DNA of 64,000 bases from Listeria rocourtiae FSL F6-920. Its GTDB lineage: Bacteria > Bacillota > Bacilli > Lactobacillales > Listeriaceae. Shown here one piece after another: positions 21,428 to 32,548 of the stretch; position 1 is the first letter of the stretch, and each line of letters starts with the position of its first letter. A program made the translations under genes and the position numbers. Below the pieces are notes generated by a model. That model saw only the letters and a list, made by a program, of their open reading frames with translations. It made no database searches and was not told where the DNA came from. The stretch spans positions 19,201 through 83,200 of the forward strand of contig NZ_AODK01000003.1 of NCBI RefSeq assembly GCF_000525975.1. The letters are read 5' to 3'.

Positions 21428-24295
21428 TTATTCTACTTTGCTCGCTATTTTTTCTTTCATCCTTGCTTTATCGCGTTCTAAGATTGGTTTTAGATATTTT
21501 CCAGTATAAGATTTAGCTACTTTGGCTACTTGTTCTGGTGTGCCTTTAGCAATAATCTGACCGCCACCATCTCCACCTTCTGGTCCTAAATCAATGACGT
21601 GATCAGCTTGTTTAATAACATCGAGATTGTGCTCAATCACAAGCACGCTATCACCATTATCATCTACTAATCGCTGTAGTACTTTCAATAATCGTGCGAT
21701 ATCATCCGCATGTAAACCTGTTGTTGGTTCATCTAAAATATAGAATGACTTACCATTACTACGCTTGTGTAGCTCTGAGGCCAACTTCACACGTTGCGCC
21801 TCCCCACCGGATAGCGTAGTCGCGGGCTGTCCTAACCGAATATATCCGAGTCCTACGTCTACAATTGTTTGTAGCTTGCGACTTATACGGGGTAGATTTT
21901 TAAAGAAATCCAAGCCTTCTTCTACGGTCATATTGAGCACTTCTGCAATATTCTTACCTTTGAAGCGAATGTCTAGTGTTTCGCTATTATAGCGTTTGCC
22001 ATGACAAATTTCGCATGGTACATACACGTCTGGCAAGAAATGCATCTCAATTTTAATGATACCATCGCCTTTACACGCTTCGCACCGACCACCTTTTACA
22101 TTAAAACTAAATCTACCTTTTTTATATCCACGAATTTTAGCTTCATTTGTAGACGCGAATAAATCACGAATATCATCAAATACGCCTGTATATGTTGCAG
22201 GGTTAGAACGTGGCGTTCGCCCAATTGGTGATTGGTCTATATCAATGATTTTCTCTAAATTTTCCATACCTTTTATTTCTTTATGTTCACCAGGCTTAGC
22301 GTGTGCTCGGTTAAGATGACGAGATAGAGCTTTACGCAATACTTCATTAACTAATGAACTTTTCCCAGATCCAGAAACGCCTGTCACACAAGTGAATGTT
22401 CCTAATGGCAATATTGCGCTCACATTTTTGAGATTATTTGCTTTAGCACCTATGATTTCTAGCTTATTTCCGCTACCTTTACGACGTTCAGAGGGTATTG
22501 GGATGAATTTCTTTCCAGATAAATAAGCGCCCGTAATAGAGTTCTTATCGTTCCGTACTTCTTCGGGTGTCCCAGCAGCCACAACTTCGCCACCATGCTC
22601 ACCAGCGCCTGGTCCGATATCAATTAAATAATCCGCCGCAAGCATCGTGTCCTCATCATGCTCTACGACGATTAATGTATTGCCAATATCACGCATACTT
22701 TGTAACGTATGAACGAGCCGATCATTATCGCGTTGATGCAGTCCAATGGAAGGCTCATCTAGAATGTAAAGTACACCAGTTAATCGTGAACCAATTTGTG
22801 TAGCCAATCTAATCCGTTGTGCCTCACCACCTGAGAGCGTTCCAGCCGCACGACTTAGTGTTAAATAATCTAGGCCGACATTTTTCAAAAATCCTAATCG
22901 TTGCCTTACCTCTTTCAAAATGGGCTTGGCAATTTGTGTTTCCTTCTCAGACAATGTTACTTCATCGAAAAAGGCTAATGCTTCTGTAATTGAGAAATTG
23001 CTCACGTCGCCAAGGTGTGTTTTATTAATCTTCACGGCTAGCGCTTCTTCCTTAAGTCGATATCCTTTACATGACGGACATGGCAAGTCTGTCATGTATT
23101 GCGCCATCTGTTCTCTTGTAAAATCTGAACTCGTTTCGCGGTAACGGCGCTCCACATTTGGGATGATACCTTCAAAAGGAATGTTTGTTTCGCGTGTCAT
23201 TCCAAAATCATTTTTATATTCAAAATAGAATTCTTTCCCATTGGAGCCATTCAAAATGATATCTAAATGTTCTTTTGGCAATTTCTCTAACGGTGTGTCC
23301 ATATCAATCCCGAACTCTTTACATGCTGCTGCCAACATTTTCGGATAGTATTGAGAGCTAATTGGCTTCCACGGAATAATTGCTCCATCATTCAGTGATA
23401 AGCTCATATCTGGAATCACTGTATCAATGTCTACTTCTAACTTTGTTCCAAGTCCATCACAAGTGGGACAAGCGCCAAATGGGCTGTTAAAAGAGAACAT
23501 CCTAGGTTCCAATTCGCCCACAGAAAAGCCACAATACGGGCAAGCATAATGTTCACTAAATAACAGTTCTTTATCACCAATAACATCAACAACCGCATAT
23601 CCCTCTGCTAATCTTAGTGCAGACTCAATAGAATCAAATAACCGGGAAGTTACACCTTCTTTTACGACAATACGGTCAATAACAATATCAATTGAATGCT
23701 TTTTGTTCTTCTCCAGCTCAATTTCGTCTCCGATATCATACATGTCTCCATCAATTCGTACACGGACATATCCTTCTTTTTTGATGCCCTCTAGCGTCTT
23801 TTTATGCGCACCTTTTTTGCCAGATACAATTGGAGCTAAAATTTGGATTCGTGCCTTATCAGGCAACTCTAGCACACGATCAACCATCTGTTCAATCGTT
23901 TGCGATGTAATTTCGATTCCATGATTTGGACAGACAGGATGCCCTACACGGGCATACATTAAGCGCAGATAGTCATGAATCTCCGTAACAGTACCTACTG
24001 TTGATCGCGGGTTACGGCTCGTCGTTTTTTGGTCAATAGAAATGGCGGGTGATAGACCTTCAATCAAATCCACATCGGGTTTATCCATTTGTCCTAAAAA
24101 TTGGCGAGCATAGGAAGATAACGATTCTACGTAACGTCGTTGGCCCTCTGCATATATTGTATCAAAAGCTAACGACGATTTTCCTGAACCAGATAAACCA
24201 GTCATAACAACAAGTTTATCCCGCGGAATTTCGACATCAATATTCTTTAAATTGTTGGCTCTAGCGCCTTGTATCACAATTTTATCTTTTTCCAA
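21428..24295 (-). CDS. uvrA: Excinuclease ABC subunit UvrA
   Basis: Damage-recognition ATPase of nucleotide excision repair, 955 aa. Two ABC modules are intact: Walker [13 protein letters not shown] near residue 33 and [14 protein letters not shown] near 640, with LSGGEAQR signatures, and both zinc motifs (CPYC...CPTC and CEAC...CEIC) are present. It follows uvrB by 6 bp in one operon. No LexA box was identified by eye upstream of uvrB. Confidence 0.97.
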   Translation of the reverse strand: MEKDKIVIQGARANNLKNIDVEIPRDKLVVMTGLSGSGKSSLAFDTIYAEGQRRYVESLSSYARQFLGQMDKPDVDLIEGLSPAISIDQKTTSRNPRSTVGTVTEIHDYLRLMYARVGHPVCPNHGIEITSQTIEQMVDRVLELPDKARIQILAPIVSGKKGAHKKTLEGIKKEGYVRVRIDGDMYDIGDEIELEKNKKHSIDIVIDRIVVKEGVTSRLFDSIESALRLAEGYAVVDVIGDKELLFSEHYACPYCGFSVGELEPRMFSFNSPFGACPTCDGLGTKLEVDIDTVIPDMSLSLNDGAIIPWKPISSQYYPKMLAAACKEFGIDMDTPLEKLPKEHLDIILNGSNGKEFYFEYKNDFGMTRETNIPFEGIIPNVERRYRETSSDFTREQMAQYMTDLPCPSCKGYRLKEEALAVKINKTHLGDVSNFSITEALAFFDEVTLSEKETQIAKPILKEVRQRLGFLKNVGLDYLTLSRAAGTLSGGEAQRIRLATQIGSRLTGVLYILDEPSIGLHQRDNDRLVHTLQSMRDIGNTLIVVEHDEDTMLAADYLIDIGPGAGEHGGEVVAAGTPEEVRNDKNSITGAYLSGKKFIPIPSERRKGSGNKLEIIGAKANNLKNVSAILPLGTFTCVTGVSGSGKSSLVNEVLRKALSRHLNRAHAKPGEHKEIKGMENLEKIIDIDQSPIGRTPRSNPATYTGVFDDIRDLFASTNEAKIRGYKKGRFSFNVKGGRCEACKGDGIIKIEMHFLPDVYVPCEICHGKRYNSETLDIRFKGKNIAEVLNMTVEEGLDFFKNLPRISRKLQTIVDVGLGYIRLGQPATTLSGGEAQRVKLASELHKRSNGKSFYILDEPTTGLHADDIARLLKVLQRLVDDNGDSVLVIEHNLDVIKQADHVIDLGPEGGDGGGQIIAKGTPEQVAKVAKSYTGKYLKPILERDKARMKEKIASKVE

Positions 24296-24301
24296 CTCTA
24301 A

Positions 24302-26278
24302 TCATCCTTCCGCTTTTAGCTCTAGTAAGGTATCACGAAGTTGCGCCGCACGCTCAAAGTCAAGCGCTTTTGCTGCATCTTTCATTTCATGCTCTAATTC
24401 CTCAATAAATGCCATGCGTTCTTTCTTATTCATCTTACTTAAATCTTTCAGATGCTCTGCTTCACGTTCTTCTGCAGCAGTTGTTGCGGCAATGACACCA
24501 CGAACATCTTTAATGATTGTTTGCGGTGTTATGCCGTGTTCTAAATTATATGCCTCTTGAATTTCACGACGACGCGCTGTCTCGTTAATCGCAAACTTCA
24601 TAGAATCCGTCATCTTATCAGCATACATTATTACTTTACCGTTCTGATTACGCGCAGCACGACCAATAGTTTGTACGAGAGATCGCTCGGAGCGTAAGAA
24701 ACCTTCTTTATCGGCATCAAGAATTGTAACTAGAGAGACCTCTGGAATATCGATTCCTTCACGAAGCAAGTTAATTCCTACTAAAACATCGTAAACACCT
24801 AGTCTCAAATCTCGTATAATTTCGATTCGCTCCAAAGTCTTTACCTCAGAATGTAGATATTGCACTTTAATCCCCGCTTCTTTCAAGTAATCGGTCAAAT
24901 CCTCAGACATTTTCTTGGTCAAGGTTGTAATCAGAACACGTTCTTTCTTCTCGATACGTTCATTTATCTCATCCATTAAGTCATCAATTTGTCCCTCAAT
25001 CGGTCTAATTTCGATAATAGGATCAAGTAAACCAGTTGGACGAATAATTTGCTGAATAACCTCTGGATTTAATGCCAACTCGTATGGCCCTGGTGTTGCC
25101 GAAATATACATGATTTGATTTACATGCTCCTCAAATTCCTCTAAGCGTAACGGACGATTATCCAAAGCCGACGGTAATCTAAACCCGTGATCTACTAGCA
25201 TTTGTTTACGCGCCTGGTCTCCATTGTACATCCCTCGAATTTGCGGCATCGTTACATGTGATTCATCGATAACAATTTGAAAATCATCGGGGAAGAAATC
25301 CAGCAAAGTATACGGTGTAGAGCCCGCTTCTCGCATAGCCAAGTGACGTGAATAGTTCTCAACACCCGAGCAATAGCCCATCTCTTCCATCATTTCAATA
25401 TCATAATTGGTACGTTGCTCCAAACGTTGCGCTTCAAGTAGTTTATTATCAGCACGCAAAACTTTCAAGCGTTCCTCTAACTCCGCCTTGATGTTCACTA
25501 TTGCTTTTTTCATAATATCTGGACGTGTTACAAAGTGAGAAGCTGGAAAAATTGAGACATGTTCCCGTTCGCCAATAATCTCACCAGTCAGTGCATCCAC
25601 TTCGCGAATTCGTTCAATCTCATCGCCAAAAAACTCCACTCGCATACAATGCTCATCACGTGATGCCGGAAAAATTTCTACAACATCTCCACGAACACGA
25701 AAACGACCGCGCTGGAAATCAATATCATTGCGATCGTACTGTATTTCTACCAAATCCCGTAATAATTGATCCCGACTAATCTCCATTCCCGGTCTTAATG
25801 AAACGAGCATCGCGCCATATTCCTCTGGTGAACCTAAACCATAAATACAAGAAACACTGGCTATAATGATAACATCGCGCCTTTCGAATAATGATGCCGT
25901 AGCCGAATGTCGTAGTTTATCAATCTCGTCGTTCACACTAGAATCCTTTTCTATAAACGTATCTGTTTGTGGAACGTATGCCTCTGGTTGGTAATAATCA
26001 TAATAACTTACAAAGTATTCTACGGCGTTATTCGGGAAAAATTCTTTGAATTCACTATATAATTGCCCCGCTAAAGTTTTATTATGTGCGATGACAAGCG
26101 TTGGTTTATTGACTTCTTGGATCACGTTTGAAACTGTAAATGTCTTACCAGTACCAGTTGCTCCAAGTAAAGTTTGATGTTTAGTGCCATTTTTGAGACC
26201 TGCCACTAATTTCTCAATGGCTTTCGGCTGATCTCCTTGTGGCGTATATTTCGAAACTAGCTGAAATGTATCTTTCAC
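24302..26278 (-). CDS. uvrB: Excinuclease ABC subunit UvrB
   Basis: Helicase-like damage-verification subunit. It has Walker [10 protein letters not shown], the beta-hairpin region [11 protein letters not shown], the VIDESH motif and a C-terminal UVR segment ([23 protein letters not shown] motif region). The frame is open to 26335, but AGGAGG lies 8 bp before a GTG at 26278 ([11 protein letters not shown]), giving 658 aa, the family norm. Operon with uvrA. Confidence 0.96.
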   Translation of the reverse strand: MKDTFQLVSKYTPQGDQPKAIEKLVAGLKNGTKHQTLLGATGTGKTFTVSNVIQEVNKPTLVIAHNKTLAGQLYSEFKEFFPNNAVEYFVSYYDYYQPEAYVPQTDTFIEKDSSVNDEIDKLRHSATASLFERRDVIIIASVSCIYGLGSPEEYGAMLVSLRPGMEISRDQLLRDLVEIQYDRNDIDFQRGRFRVRGDVVEIFPASRDEHCMRVEFFGDEIERIREVDALTGEIIGEREHVSIFPASHFVTRPDIMKKAIVNIKAELEERLKVLRADNKLLEAQRLEQRTNYDIEMMEEMGYCSGVENYSRHLAMREAGSTPYTLLDFFPDDFQIVIDESHVTMPQIRGMYNGDQARKQMLVDHGFRLPSALDNRPLRLEEFEEHVNQIMYISATPGPYELALNPEVIQQIIRPTGLLDPIIEIRPIEGQIDDLMDEINERIEKKERVLITTLTKKMSEDLTDYLKEAGIKVQYLHSEVKTLERIEIIRDLRLGVYDVLVGINLLREGIDIPEVSLVTILDADKEGFLRSERSLVQTIGRAARNQNGKVIMYADKMTDSMKFAINETARRREIQEAYNLEHGITPQTIIKDVRGVIAATTAAEEREAEHLKDLSKMNKKERMAFIEELEHEMKDAAKALDFERAAQLRDTLLELKAEG

Positions 26279-26518
26279 CCTCTTTTCCTCCTCCGACACA
26301 AGTCTGTTGCGTATCTCAAATAATCGGCTATGCACTTGAACATGGCAAAATATTAAGCCATCAGTTCTTCTGTGCTTTCGGCTCCCATTAAACTCTTTAA
26401 ATCCAAACTTAGCCCCTATCTAGTAAGACTCACAGACTCATCACTTGTATTCATTCTAACATAATTAGTCTAAATCCGCCAGCAAAAAGCGAACATATTT
26501 TCGCATCCAACTAAACAT

Positions 26519-26547
26519 AAAAGGCTTCGCGATTAAGCAAAGCCTTT
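26519..26547 (-). terminator. Terminator after csbA
   Basis: AAAGGCTT (26540-26547) pairs with AAGCCTTT (26520-26527) on the minus strand, with a 12-nt loop and a short T-rich exit. It lies 12 bp beyond the csbA stop. The rest of the 280-bp csbA-uvrB gap presumably holds the uvrB promoter, which I could not place. Confidence 0.6.
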
Positions 26548-26558
26548 GCGTCCGATTT

Positions 26559-26801
26559 CTATACTTCTTTGTCTGTTTCACGCAATCTACCAAGCATTCG
26601 TGTGGCCAAAAAGAAGCCCATTGTCATCGAAATAGCATCTAAACTAATAAGCCACCATGTATTTGTGAAGCCCATTCGCGCGGAAACAGTTATTAAAATC
26701 AGGGTAAGCCCTAAACCTACAAAACGTTGATATGTTATTCGAGACAATATAATAACCAGCAGTCCTGGAAAAAATAACGCCGAAATTAACTGATCCCACA
26801 C
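26559..26801 (-). CDS. csbA: CsbA-like small membrane protein
   Basis: Protein of 80 aa with about three membrane segments, resembling Bacillus CsbA (DUF2198), which also lies just upstream of uvrB and is there sigma-B controlled. The start is GTG at 26801, 8-10 bp after a GGGAGAG site. The role is unknown. No clear sigma-B promoter is seen; the upstream HD gene is only 17 bp away, so it is probably cotranscribed. Confidence 0.78.
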   Translation of the reverse strand: MWDQLISALFFPGLLVIILSRITYQRFVGLGLTLILITVSARMGFTNTWWLISLDAISMTMGFFLATRMLGRLRETDKEV

Positions 26802-26818
26802 AGGCTTCGCTCTCCCTT

Positions 26819-27469
26819 TTAGCTATCTGATTTTAAAACACGCGCTTTGATTTCATCTGTTAAAGCTGGTAAATCCGTTTTTTCGATATTTTTTTCGGCG
26901 AGTAGATCTGGCAAAATTTCACGTAAAAAATACTGTACACAAGCCATTTCACGGAATTGGTAAATTGTTTCTAATGCCTCGCTGTATATTTTTGTGAATG
27001 TTGGTTCTGGATTGCCTTTTTGGATTTCACCAAACGATTCGTAGAGTAGGTCTACTTTGTCTGCTACCGCCAAAATTTGGCCTTCTAATGTGTCATCTTT
27101 GCCTTCTTTGAGCAAGACATGATAAATAGCTTGAAATTCAGCTGGTATCTCGTTGTTAATAAAATTCCGTGTCATCGTTTCTTCTACTTCTGACAACATT
27201 TCGCGAAGTTCTGCGGTCGCGTATTTAACTGGTGTTTTGATGTCACCAATGAACAGTTCTGGATAATCGTGATTGAGAGCTTTTTCGTATAGCGCACGCC
27301 AATTAACAGCTTGGCCAGCTTGTTCCTCTACATTGCCTAAAAATTGCGCCACTTGAGTTACTTTGAATGAATGCTCAGCAACCGAATGTTCTTGGTATTT
27401 GAACTTACCCGGACAACGATAAATGTTTTCTAGATCGGATAAACTACGAAAATATTGATGAATCCCCAT
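26819..27469 (-). CDS. HD-domain phosphohydrolase (YfbR-like)
   Basis: Protein of 216 aa with an HD metal site: histidine in SVAEHSFKV (about residue 33), the HD pair in LNHDYPE (about 68) and a distal aspartate in AVADKVD. The pattern fits YfbR/YqeK-type HD hydrolases, such as 5'-nucleotidases acting on deoxynucleoside monophosphates. Substrate not determined. It is spaced 13 bp after the small membrane protein gene, so one transcript is likely. Confidence 0.75.
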   Translation of the reverse strand: MGIHQYFRSLSDLENIYRCPGKFKYQEHSVAEHSFKVTQVAQFLGNVEEQAGQAVNWRALYEKALNHDYPELFIGDIKTPVKYATAELREMLSEVEETMTRNFINNEIPAEFQAIYHVLLKEGKDDTLEGQILAVADKVDLLYESFGEIQKGNPEPTFTKIYSEALETIYQFREMACVQYFLREILPDLLAEKNIEKTDLPALTDEIKARVLKSDS

Positions 27470-27482
27470 TTATATCAACTCC

Positions 27483-27866
27483 TCACTGTTCTTCTTGTTT
27501 TTTATTATCTGGATGCGTATTTTCTACTTCACGCATAATTAAAGCAGAGCTAAACCCGAGTAAAGCGATAATTGCCGCCGAATATTGTCTGAAATTGTCT
27601 GCTGCAAAAATATAGATAAGTCCTATGAAAATTAATGTCGTCAATATGCCCCATGTAAATAGCTTATGGCCTCGTGTCACTCCGACTTTCATAACAGAGT
27701 ATATGCCAATGTAACACACGGCTTGAATCAAAATAAATTGGACGATTGAAATAATGATGACTGATGTCAAATCATCGTTGAACATGATCGCTGTAACCGA
27801 GATTATGAGTAAGAGAATGATGCCCAGAACAACAATTATTTTTTTACTGGTAGGTAGCTGTTTCAT
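27483..27866 (-). CDS. Small four-helix membrane protein, unknown
   Basis: I do not recognise this 127-aa protein. It has four hydrophobic segments (about residues 9-28, 35-57, 69-87, 92-110) between a basic N terminus and a hydrophilic tail ending KKQEEQ, with no conserved catalytic pattern. The operon-like order is membrane protein, HD hydrolase, csbA. A housekeeping membrane role is all that can be inferred. Confidence 0.7.
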   Translation of the reverse strand: MKQLPTSKKIIVVLGIILLLIISVTAIMFNDDLTSVIIISIVQFILIQAVCYIGIYSVMKVGVTRGHKLFTWGILTTLIFIGLIYIFAADNFRQYSAAIIALLGFSSALIMREVENTHPDNKKQEEQ

Positions 27867-27963
27867 ATTCTTCCCCCAAATGGCGTTCTTTTTTTACTAG
27901 TATAACGAGGATAAGTATTGATAGCAACCTTAAGCACTTGCTGATAATCGGTTAGTTTATTGC

Positions 27964-27999
27964 AAAAAAAACAAGAAGCATTTCTACTCCTTGTTTTTT
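27964..27999 (-). terminator. Terminator of the metal-ATPase gene
   Basis: AACAAGGAG pairs imperfectly with CTTCTTGTT on the minus strand and is followed by T8. It sits 6-40 bp past the ATPase stop codon. Confidence 0.7.
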
Positions 28000-28004
28000 A
28001 CTAC

Positions 28005-30087
28005 TCATTTTATTTTCTTTTCTGCTTTACTTCGGAATAGAATTGAAAGTCCGAAAATGGTTACAACGATAGTAGCCCCCATGTCTGCCATGATAGCCAT
28101 CCATAAGGTTAGATAGCCTGTTAAAGCTAGTAATAAAGCCACTACTTTGAGACCTAATGCAAAGGCAATATTAAAGCCAACGACAAATCGTACTTTTTTA
28201 GCAATCTTGACTGTTATTGGTAGTTTTCCTAAATGGTCTTGCATAAGTACGATATCTGCAACTTCAATAGCGCTATCAGTCCCTTTACCCATCGCGATAC
28301 CGAGATCTGCGGTTGCGAGTGCAGGGGAGTCATTAATGCCATCACCAACCATTGCGATATTGCCATTTTGAGCTTGTAGTTCTCCAATTTTTGTTAGCTT
28401 ATCTTCAGGTAAAAGGCTCGCATAATAATTGTCAATACCAATTTCTCGTGCTACTTTTTCCGCTGTTTTTTCGTGGTCACCAGTCAGCATAATGATGTTG
28501 GTCATACCTGCTTGATGAAGTTGCGTCACGAGATCCTTGCTTTCCTTACGCAGTGCATCTTGAATACCGAATATACCAAGAATCGCTGTTTCTGATGCGG
28601 TTATCACAACTGTATATCCCGCATCTTTTAGCGCTTTTACATCAGTTCTAGCTATTTCCGTCCAGCTTGATTCTGGAATTTGCTGCTCATTCCCGAGAAA
28701 ATAACGCTTCCCCTTAAAAGTTCCGCTTAGTCCTTTCCCGCCAATCGTTGTTAAATCGTCCATTTCAGCCTCTACTGCGCCTATACGAGCGATGATTGCG
28801 GCTGCGATTGGGTGACCTGAGCTCTTCTCCATCATACTGGAAATTCGGAAAAAATTCGCTTCATCGTAAATTACCTCTTCCTCAACAGCTGGCTTTCCTT
28901 CCGTTAATGTACCTGTTTTGTCGAATGCGATTTGTTTTGTTTTGGCGAGCTGCTCTAAGAAAACGCCGCCTTTGATTAAAACACCATTTTTAGCGCTTCG
29001 AGTAATTCCTGATACAATCGCAACTGGTGAGGAAAGGATTAACGCGCACGGGCAGCCGATAATTAATACAGCAAGTCCTTCATAAATCCAATGGCTCCAC
29101 GCTCCACCAAAGAATAATGGCGGTACAATCGTCACTAATACAGCAAATATCATAATAATCGGTGTATAGTATTTGGCAAACCGATCGATGAACAATTCTG
29201 TTGGCGTTTTCGTTTCCTGTGCTTCTTCTACTAAATGCAAAATTTTAGCGAGTGATGAATCTTCGTAAACTGCTGTAATTTTAGCTTTCAGCGTTCCTTC
29301 ATTGTTGACGGAGCCACCGAACAACGCATCTCCAATTTGTTTTTCAACGGGCATTGACTCACCAGTAATCGCAGCTTCATTTACAGAACTTTTCCCATCA
29401 ATAATCACTGCATCAGACGGTACTTTTCCTCCTGCTTTAATCAAAATTGTATCACCAAGCTCTAGCTTATCAATCGGTACTTCTGTTGCAACTCCATCTT
29501 TTAAAAGATTAGCCGTTTTTGGTACAACTTTCAACAACTCAGCCATTGATTTGCGGGCTTGACGCATCCCAAAGCCCTCTAAGTATTCGTTCACGCCAAA
29601 TAATATCGCTACAACCGTTCCTTCGCGCCAATCCCCGATAATAAATGCTCCAACTAGCGCAACCGTCATCAATGTATCAATGTTAAATTTCAAACGCGAT
29701 AAATTTTTGAGTCCTTTAAAAAAAGGTTTGGTAACCGCTCAACGCCGCAGCTACGAAATAAATACTAAACGAGCCCCAAGTTGGTAAATATTTGTCTGTG
29801 AGAAGGGCAAAAAAGAATAGCAACGTCGAGATAACAATCTGAACGATAAGCTTTGTATCTCCCTGGTTACGGTTATGATCATGGTCGCCGTCTGGTTCTA
29901 CAATAAAAACACCTTCTTGCTTCAAGATTTTCTCCACATCATCCATCGCCACCTTATTCGAAATCACCATTTTCCCGGAATTATAGAGTACTTTTGCATC
30001 CTTACCATGTTTCAACTTCTTCATTTCCGCTTCCATCTCTTGTGCACAATGCGCACAGGAAAGACCTGATAATTTAAATTCAGCCAT
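28005..30087 (-). CDS. cadA: Zn/Cd/Pb-exporting P1B-type ATPase (frameshifted as read)
   Basis: Exports divalent soft metals. The N-terminal heavy-metal-binding domain with CAHC (C11/C14) is followed by a His/Asp linker, membrane segments, the transmembrane CPC site in IIGCPCALILSSP, the DKTGTLTEG phosphorylation site and the GDGINDSPALA hinge. The gene is split: the N-terminal 123 aa and the C-terminal 562 aa meet at a T7 run on the coding strand (29719-29725). Removing one T joins them as TFFKGLKNLSR with no loss. It follows the czrA-type repressor by 22 bp. Named cadA/zntA-like; metal preference between zinc and cadmium is not settled. Confidence 0.88.
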
Positions 30088-30109
30088 TGTTATCCTCGTC
30101 CCTTCTGTA

Positions 30110-30415
30110 TTATTGATGTTCCACGTGCCTAATCGCTTGCGAGAGTAACTCTAAAACGTGATTATCGTCTTGTGTATAATAAATCGTTGTTCCTTCGCGT
30201 CTTGATTTTACTAAACGCAAATTCTTTAAAAAGCGCAATTGATGGGAAACTGTTGTCTGATTGAAACCAAGTGTCCTCGCAATATCATTCACCGAATACT
30301 CTCGATCTTGCACCAAGTTTAAAATTTGAACACGTGTCGGATCAGCTAATGCTTTAAAGATTTGCGTGACTCCAAAAAGTGTTTCTTCCTCTAACAGTTG
30401 CTTGTTTTGCTCCAT
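30110..30415 (-). CDS. czrA: ArsR-family metal sensor, CzrA type
   Basis: Winged-helix repressor of 101 aa. The alpha-5 metal site is complete, D84, H86, H97 and H100, at the same residue numbers as Staphylococcus CzrA, and the N-terminal cysteines of CadC are absent. This indicates zinc/cobalt sensing rather than CadC-type cadmium/lead sensing through cysteines. The helix-turn-helix is at about 37-62 ([19 protein letters not shown]). It is cotranscribed with the downstream ATPase and probably autoregulates through the two palindromes upstream. Confidence 0.87.
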   Translation of the reverse strand: MEQNKQLLEEETLFGVTQIFKALADPTRVQILNLVQDREYSVNDIARTLGFNQTTVSHQLRFLKNLRLVKSRREGTTIYYTQDDNHVLELLSQAIRHVEHQ

Positions 30416-30437
30416 CTCTCATCGCTCCAATTCTTCT

Positions 30438-30457
30438 ATATGTTCATATACACATAT
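30438..30457 (-). promoter_or_regulatory. CzrA-type operator 1
   Basis: ATATGT-N8-ACATAT palindrome 23 bp upstream of the czrA start, overlapping the probable -10 region. An identical pair of arms recurs at 30497-30516. Spacing and A/T content fit ArsR/SmtB-family sites; binding is inferred. Confidence 0.55.
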
Positions 30458-30492
30458 AAACTTCAAAAAAATGTTACTTACGCTGATACCGT

Positions 30493-30520
30493 TAATATAT
30501 GTTTATATATACATATATTA
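30493..30520 (-). promoter_or_regulatory. CzrA-type operator 2
   Basis: Perfect 10-bp inverted repeat TAATATATGT / ACATATATTA with an 8-bp centre, sharing the ATATGT-N8-ACATAT core of operator 1, centred 59 bp away. It lies in the divergent region between czrA and the XRE gene. Confidence 0.55.
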
Positions 30521-30612
30521 ATATATATCGAATAGAATTGCAAATATTTCAATCACCATGAATAAAATGAGTTTATTTATGTAAAAAAAGAGCTCAATCT
30601 GCAAAATCATGA

Positions 30613-30618
30613 TATAAT
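30613..30618 (+). promoter_or_regulatory. Promoter -10 of the XRE gene
   Basis: Extended -10 TGATATAAT (hexamer TATAAT at 30613-30618), 21 bp before the start codon, followed by an AAAGGAG ribosome site. No convincing -35. Confidence 0.6.
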
Positions 30619-30638
30619 TTACACAAAGGAGTGATAGC

Positions 30639-31034
30639 ATGCCAGATTTAAGCGGACGATTAACAGTTTTAAGGGAGAAGCAAGGCTGGTCGAAAGCCGA
30701 AACAGCAAGAAGACTCGGACTTAAGGCCCCTTCTACATATGGTAACTGGGAATATGGTATTCGAGAACCTGACTTAAACACGGTTCGTCATATTGCGACG
30801 TTATTCGACGTTTCTGTAGATTATTTGATTGGCCAAAATAGTGAACCCTCTTATAAGCCGGTCACAACGAAAGAAAAAAATGATATTGCTAAACGTATCG
30901 AGAAAATTATCGAAGATTTGCGCTACGAGGAACACCAACATTTAAATGGGGAGTATTTACAAGAAGAAACAACGGAATTTATTATGGATTCTCTTGAATT
31001 TACATTGAAACAAGCTCGAAAATTAAATAGCTAA
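30639..31034 (+). CDS. XRE-family transcriptional regulator
   Basis: Protein of 131 aa: an N-terminal XRE helix-turn-helix (residues about 5-62, SKAETARRLGLKAPSTYGNWE) like phage and ICE repressors, then a charged helical C-terminal part without a recognisable effector domain. RBS AAAGGAG is 7 bp before the ATG. It stands alone between the metal-export and pst loci, with its own promoter and terminator. No prophage or ICE genes are near; its targets are unknown. Confidence 0.82.
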   Translation: MPDLSGRLTVLREKQGWSKAETARRLGLKAPSTYGNWEYGIREPDLNTVRHIATLFDVSVDYLIGQNSEPSYKPVTTKEKNDIAKRIEKIIEDLRYEEHQHLNGEYLQEETTEFIMDSLEFTLKQARKLNS

Positions 31035-31039
31035 TAAAA

Positions 31040-31073
31040 AAAACTCTGTCGCAAAGTTATACGGCAGAGTTTT
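31040..31073. terminator. Bidirectional terminator between XRE gene and phoU
   Basis: AAAACTCTG (31040-31048) pairs with CAGAGTTTT (31065-31073); A and T runs flank both sides, so it can end both the plus-strand XRE transcript and the minus-strand pst operon. Confidence 0.8.
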
Positions 31074-31078
31074 ATCTA

Positions 31079-31739
31079 TTAATTATTCAATTCTTCAATT
31101 TCGCCACTTTTCAGATACACAATCCATTCGCAAACATTGGTTACATAGTCGCCAATCCGCTCTAAATACTGTGATACTAAGAGCAAGTAAGATATTTCTT
31201 CCAAGTGATCAGGGTCTTCTTGCATGAAATGAATGCACTTTGTATAAATAACACGTTGGAACTTATCAACTTCATTGTCACGTGATGCAATTTCACGTGC
31301 CGCATCTTCATCCTCTGCTAAATAAGCTTTTAATACATCGTGAACCATAGCTTTAACGATATCACCCATTTCTTGAATTTCTGAAATTGGCTTTACAACC
31401 TTTGTGCGACCGACTAATATGGTTGTTTTGGCAATGCTGACCGCATGATCACCAATTCGTTCCAAATCTGAGCTTGCTTTTAGGACCGTAACAATCTTGC
31501 GAAGGTCGATGCCGACAGGTTGTTGAAGCGCAATTAATTCAAAAGATCGCTGCTCCAACGCTAATTCCATATTATTAATGGCACGGTCACTCGCAATGAC
31601 ATTTTCCGCTAGTTCGTGATCGCGATTGACCAGTGATTTAACAGCTTTATAAATCGCTTCATTAACTAACATTCCCATCTCGAGTAAATGTTGATGTAAC
31701 TCATTTAATTGCTCATTAAAAATTTTTTCTAACTGGCAT
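31079..31739 (-). CDS. phoU: Phosphate-signalling protein PhoU (frameshifted at start as read)
   Basis: Helical bundle protein of about 219 aa with duplicated PhoU domains carrying E/DxxxD metal motifs (DLERIGDHAVSIA, YLERIGDYVTNV). It dampens PhoR signalling through the Pst transporter. As read, the ATG at 31739, which has AGGAG upstream, runs into a stop after a few codons. Removing one base from the T6 run at 31723-31728 joins MPVRKIFNEQLNELHQ to the rest. Last gene of the pst operon. Confidence 0.9.
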
Positions 31740-31751
31740 ATGCTTCGCTCC

Positions 31752-32525
31752 TTATCCAAATCGTCCTGAGATATAGTCTTGCGTTTGTTGCTCTGCTGGA
31801 TTCGTGAAAATAGTCGTCGTATCAGTGAACTCAATGATTTCACCGTTCAGGAAAAAGGCCGTTTCATCGGAAATTCGTGACGCTTGTTGCATATTATGTG
31901 TAACAATAACAATCGTATAATCTTTTTTCAGCTCTAAAATGAGATTTTCCATTTTTGCTGTGGAGATTGGATCAAGTGCAGAAGTTGGCTCGTCCATGAG
32001 GATAACTTCTGGTTGAACAGCTAAAACTCGCGCGATGCAGAGCCGTTGTTGTTGACCACCAGACATGCCGAGCGCTGATTTATGCAAACGGTCGTGCACT
32101 TCCTCCCAAAGTGCAGCTTGGCGTAAGCTACGTTCAACGATCTCATCTAGTTTTTTCTTACTTTTAACACCGTGAGTTCTTGGACCATAAGCAACGTTAT
32201 CATAAATCGAGAACGGGAACGGATTTGGTTGTTGGAAAACCATCCCGACTTTTTTACGTAAATTAACGGTATCAATTTTAGCACTTTGGATATTTTCATC
32301 GGCGACTTTAATCTCACCTTTAACCGTAACATTTGGAATCAGATCATTCATCCGGTTCAAAGTACGGAGAAAAGTGGATTTTCCGCATCCAGAAGGACCT
32401 ATAAGCGCCGTCACATGATTTTTTTTGAAGTTTAATCTTATCTTATTTAATGCTTGTTTTTGCCCATAGAAGAGATCTACATCTTTTGTTTCTATGACAA
32501 ATTGCGTGTCCGTTATCGTTGGCAT
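31752..32525 (-). CDS. pstB: Phosphate ABC transporter ATPase PstB (second copy)
   Basis: ATP-binding subunit with Walker [15 protein letters not shown], signature [14 protein letters not shown] and Walker [13 protein letters not shown]. The frame extends to 32612, but the AAAGGAGAG site supports the ATG at 32525 (MPTITDTQF), giving 257 aa. It is a paralogue of the upstream pstB; tandem pstB genes are usual in Bacilli and Listeria. Unusually, 469 bp of repeats separate the two copies. Confidence 0.93.
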   Translation of the reverse strand: MPTITDTQFVIETKDVDLFYGQKQALNKIRLNFKKNHVTALIGPSGCGKSTFLRTLNRMNDLIPNVTVKGEIKVADENIQSAKIDTVNLRKKVGMVFQQPNPFPFSIYDNVAYGPRTHGVKSKKKLDEIVERSLRQAALWEEVHDRLHKSALGMSGGQQQRLCIARVLAVQPEVILMDEPTSALDPISTAKMENLILELKKDYTIVIVTHNMQQASRISDETAFFLNGEIIEFTDTTTIFTNPAEQQTQDYISGRFG

Positions 32526-32548
32526 TAGGGACTCTCCTTTCCTTAGAA

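Noticed and set aside
30518..30781. Minus-strand 87-codon frame opposite the XRE gene
   Set aside because: It overlaps the well-supported XRE gene and its promoter on the other strand and has no family features.
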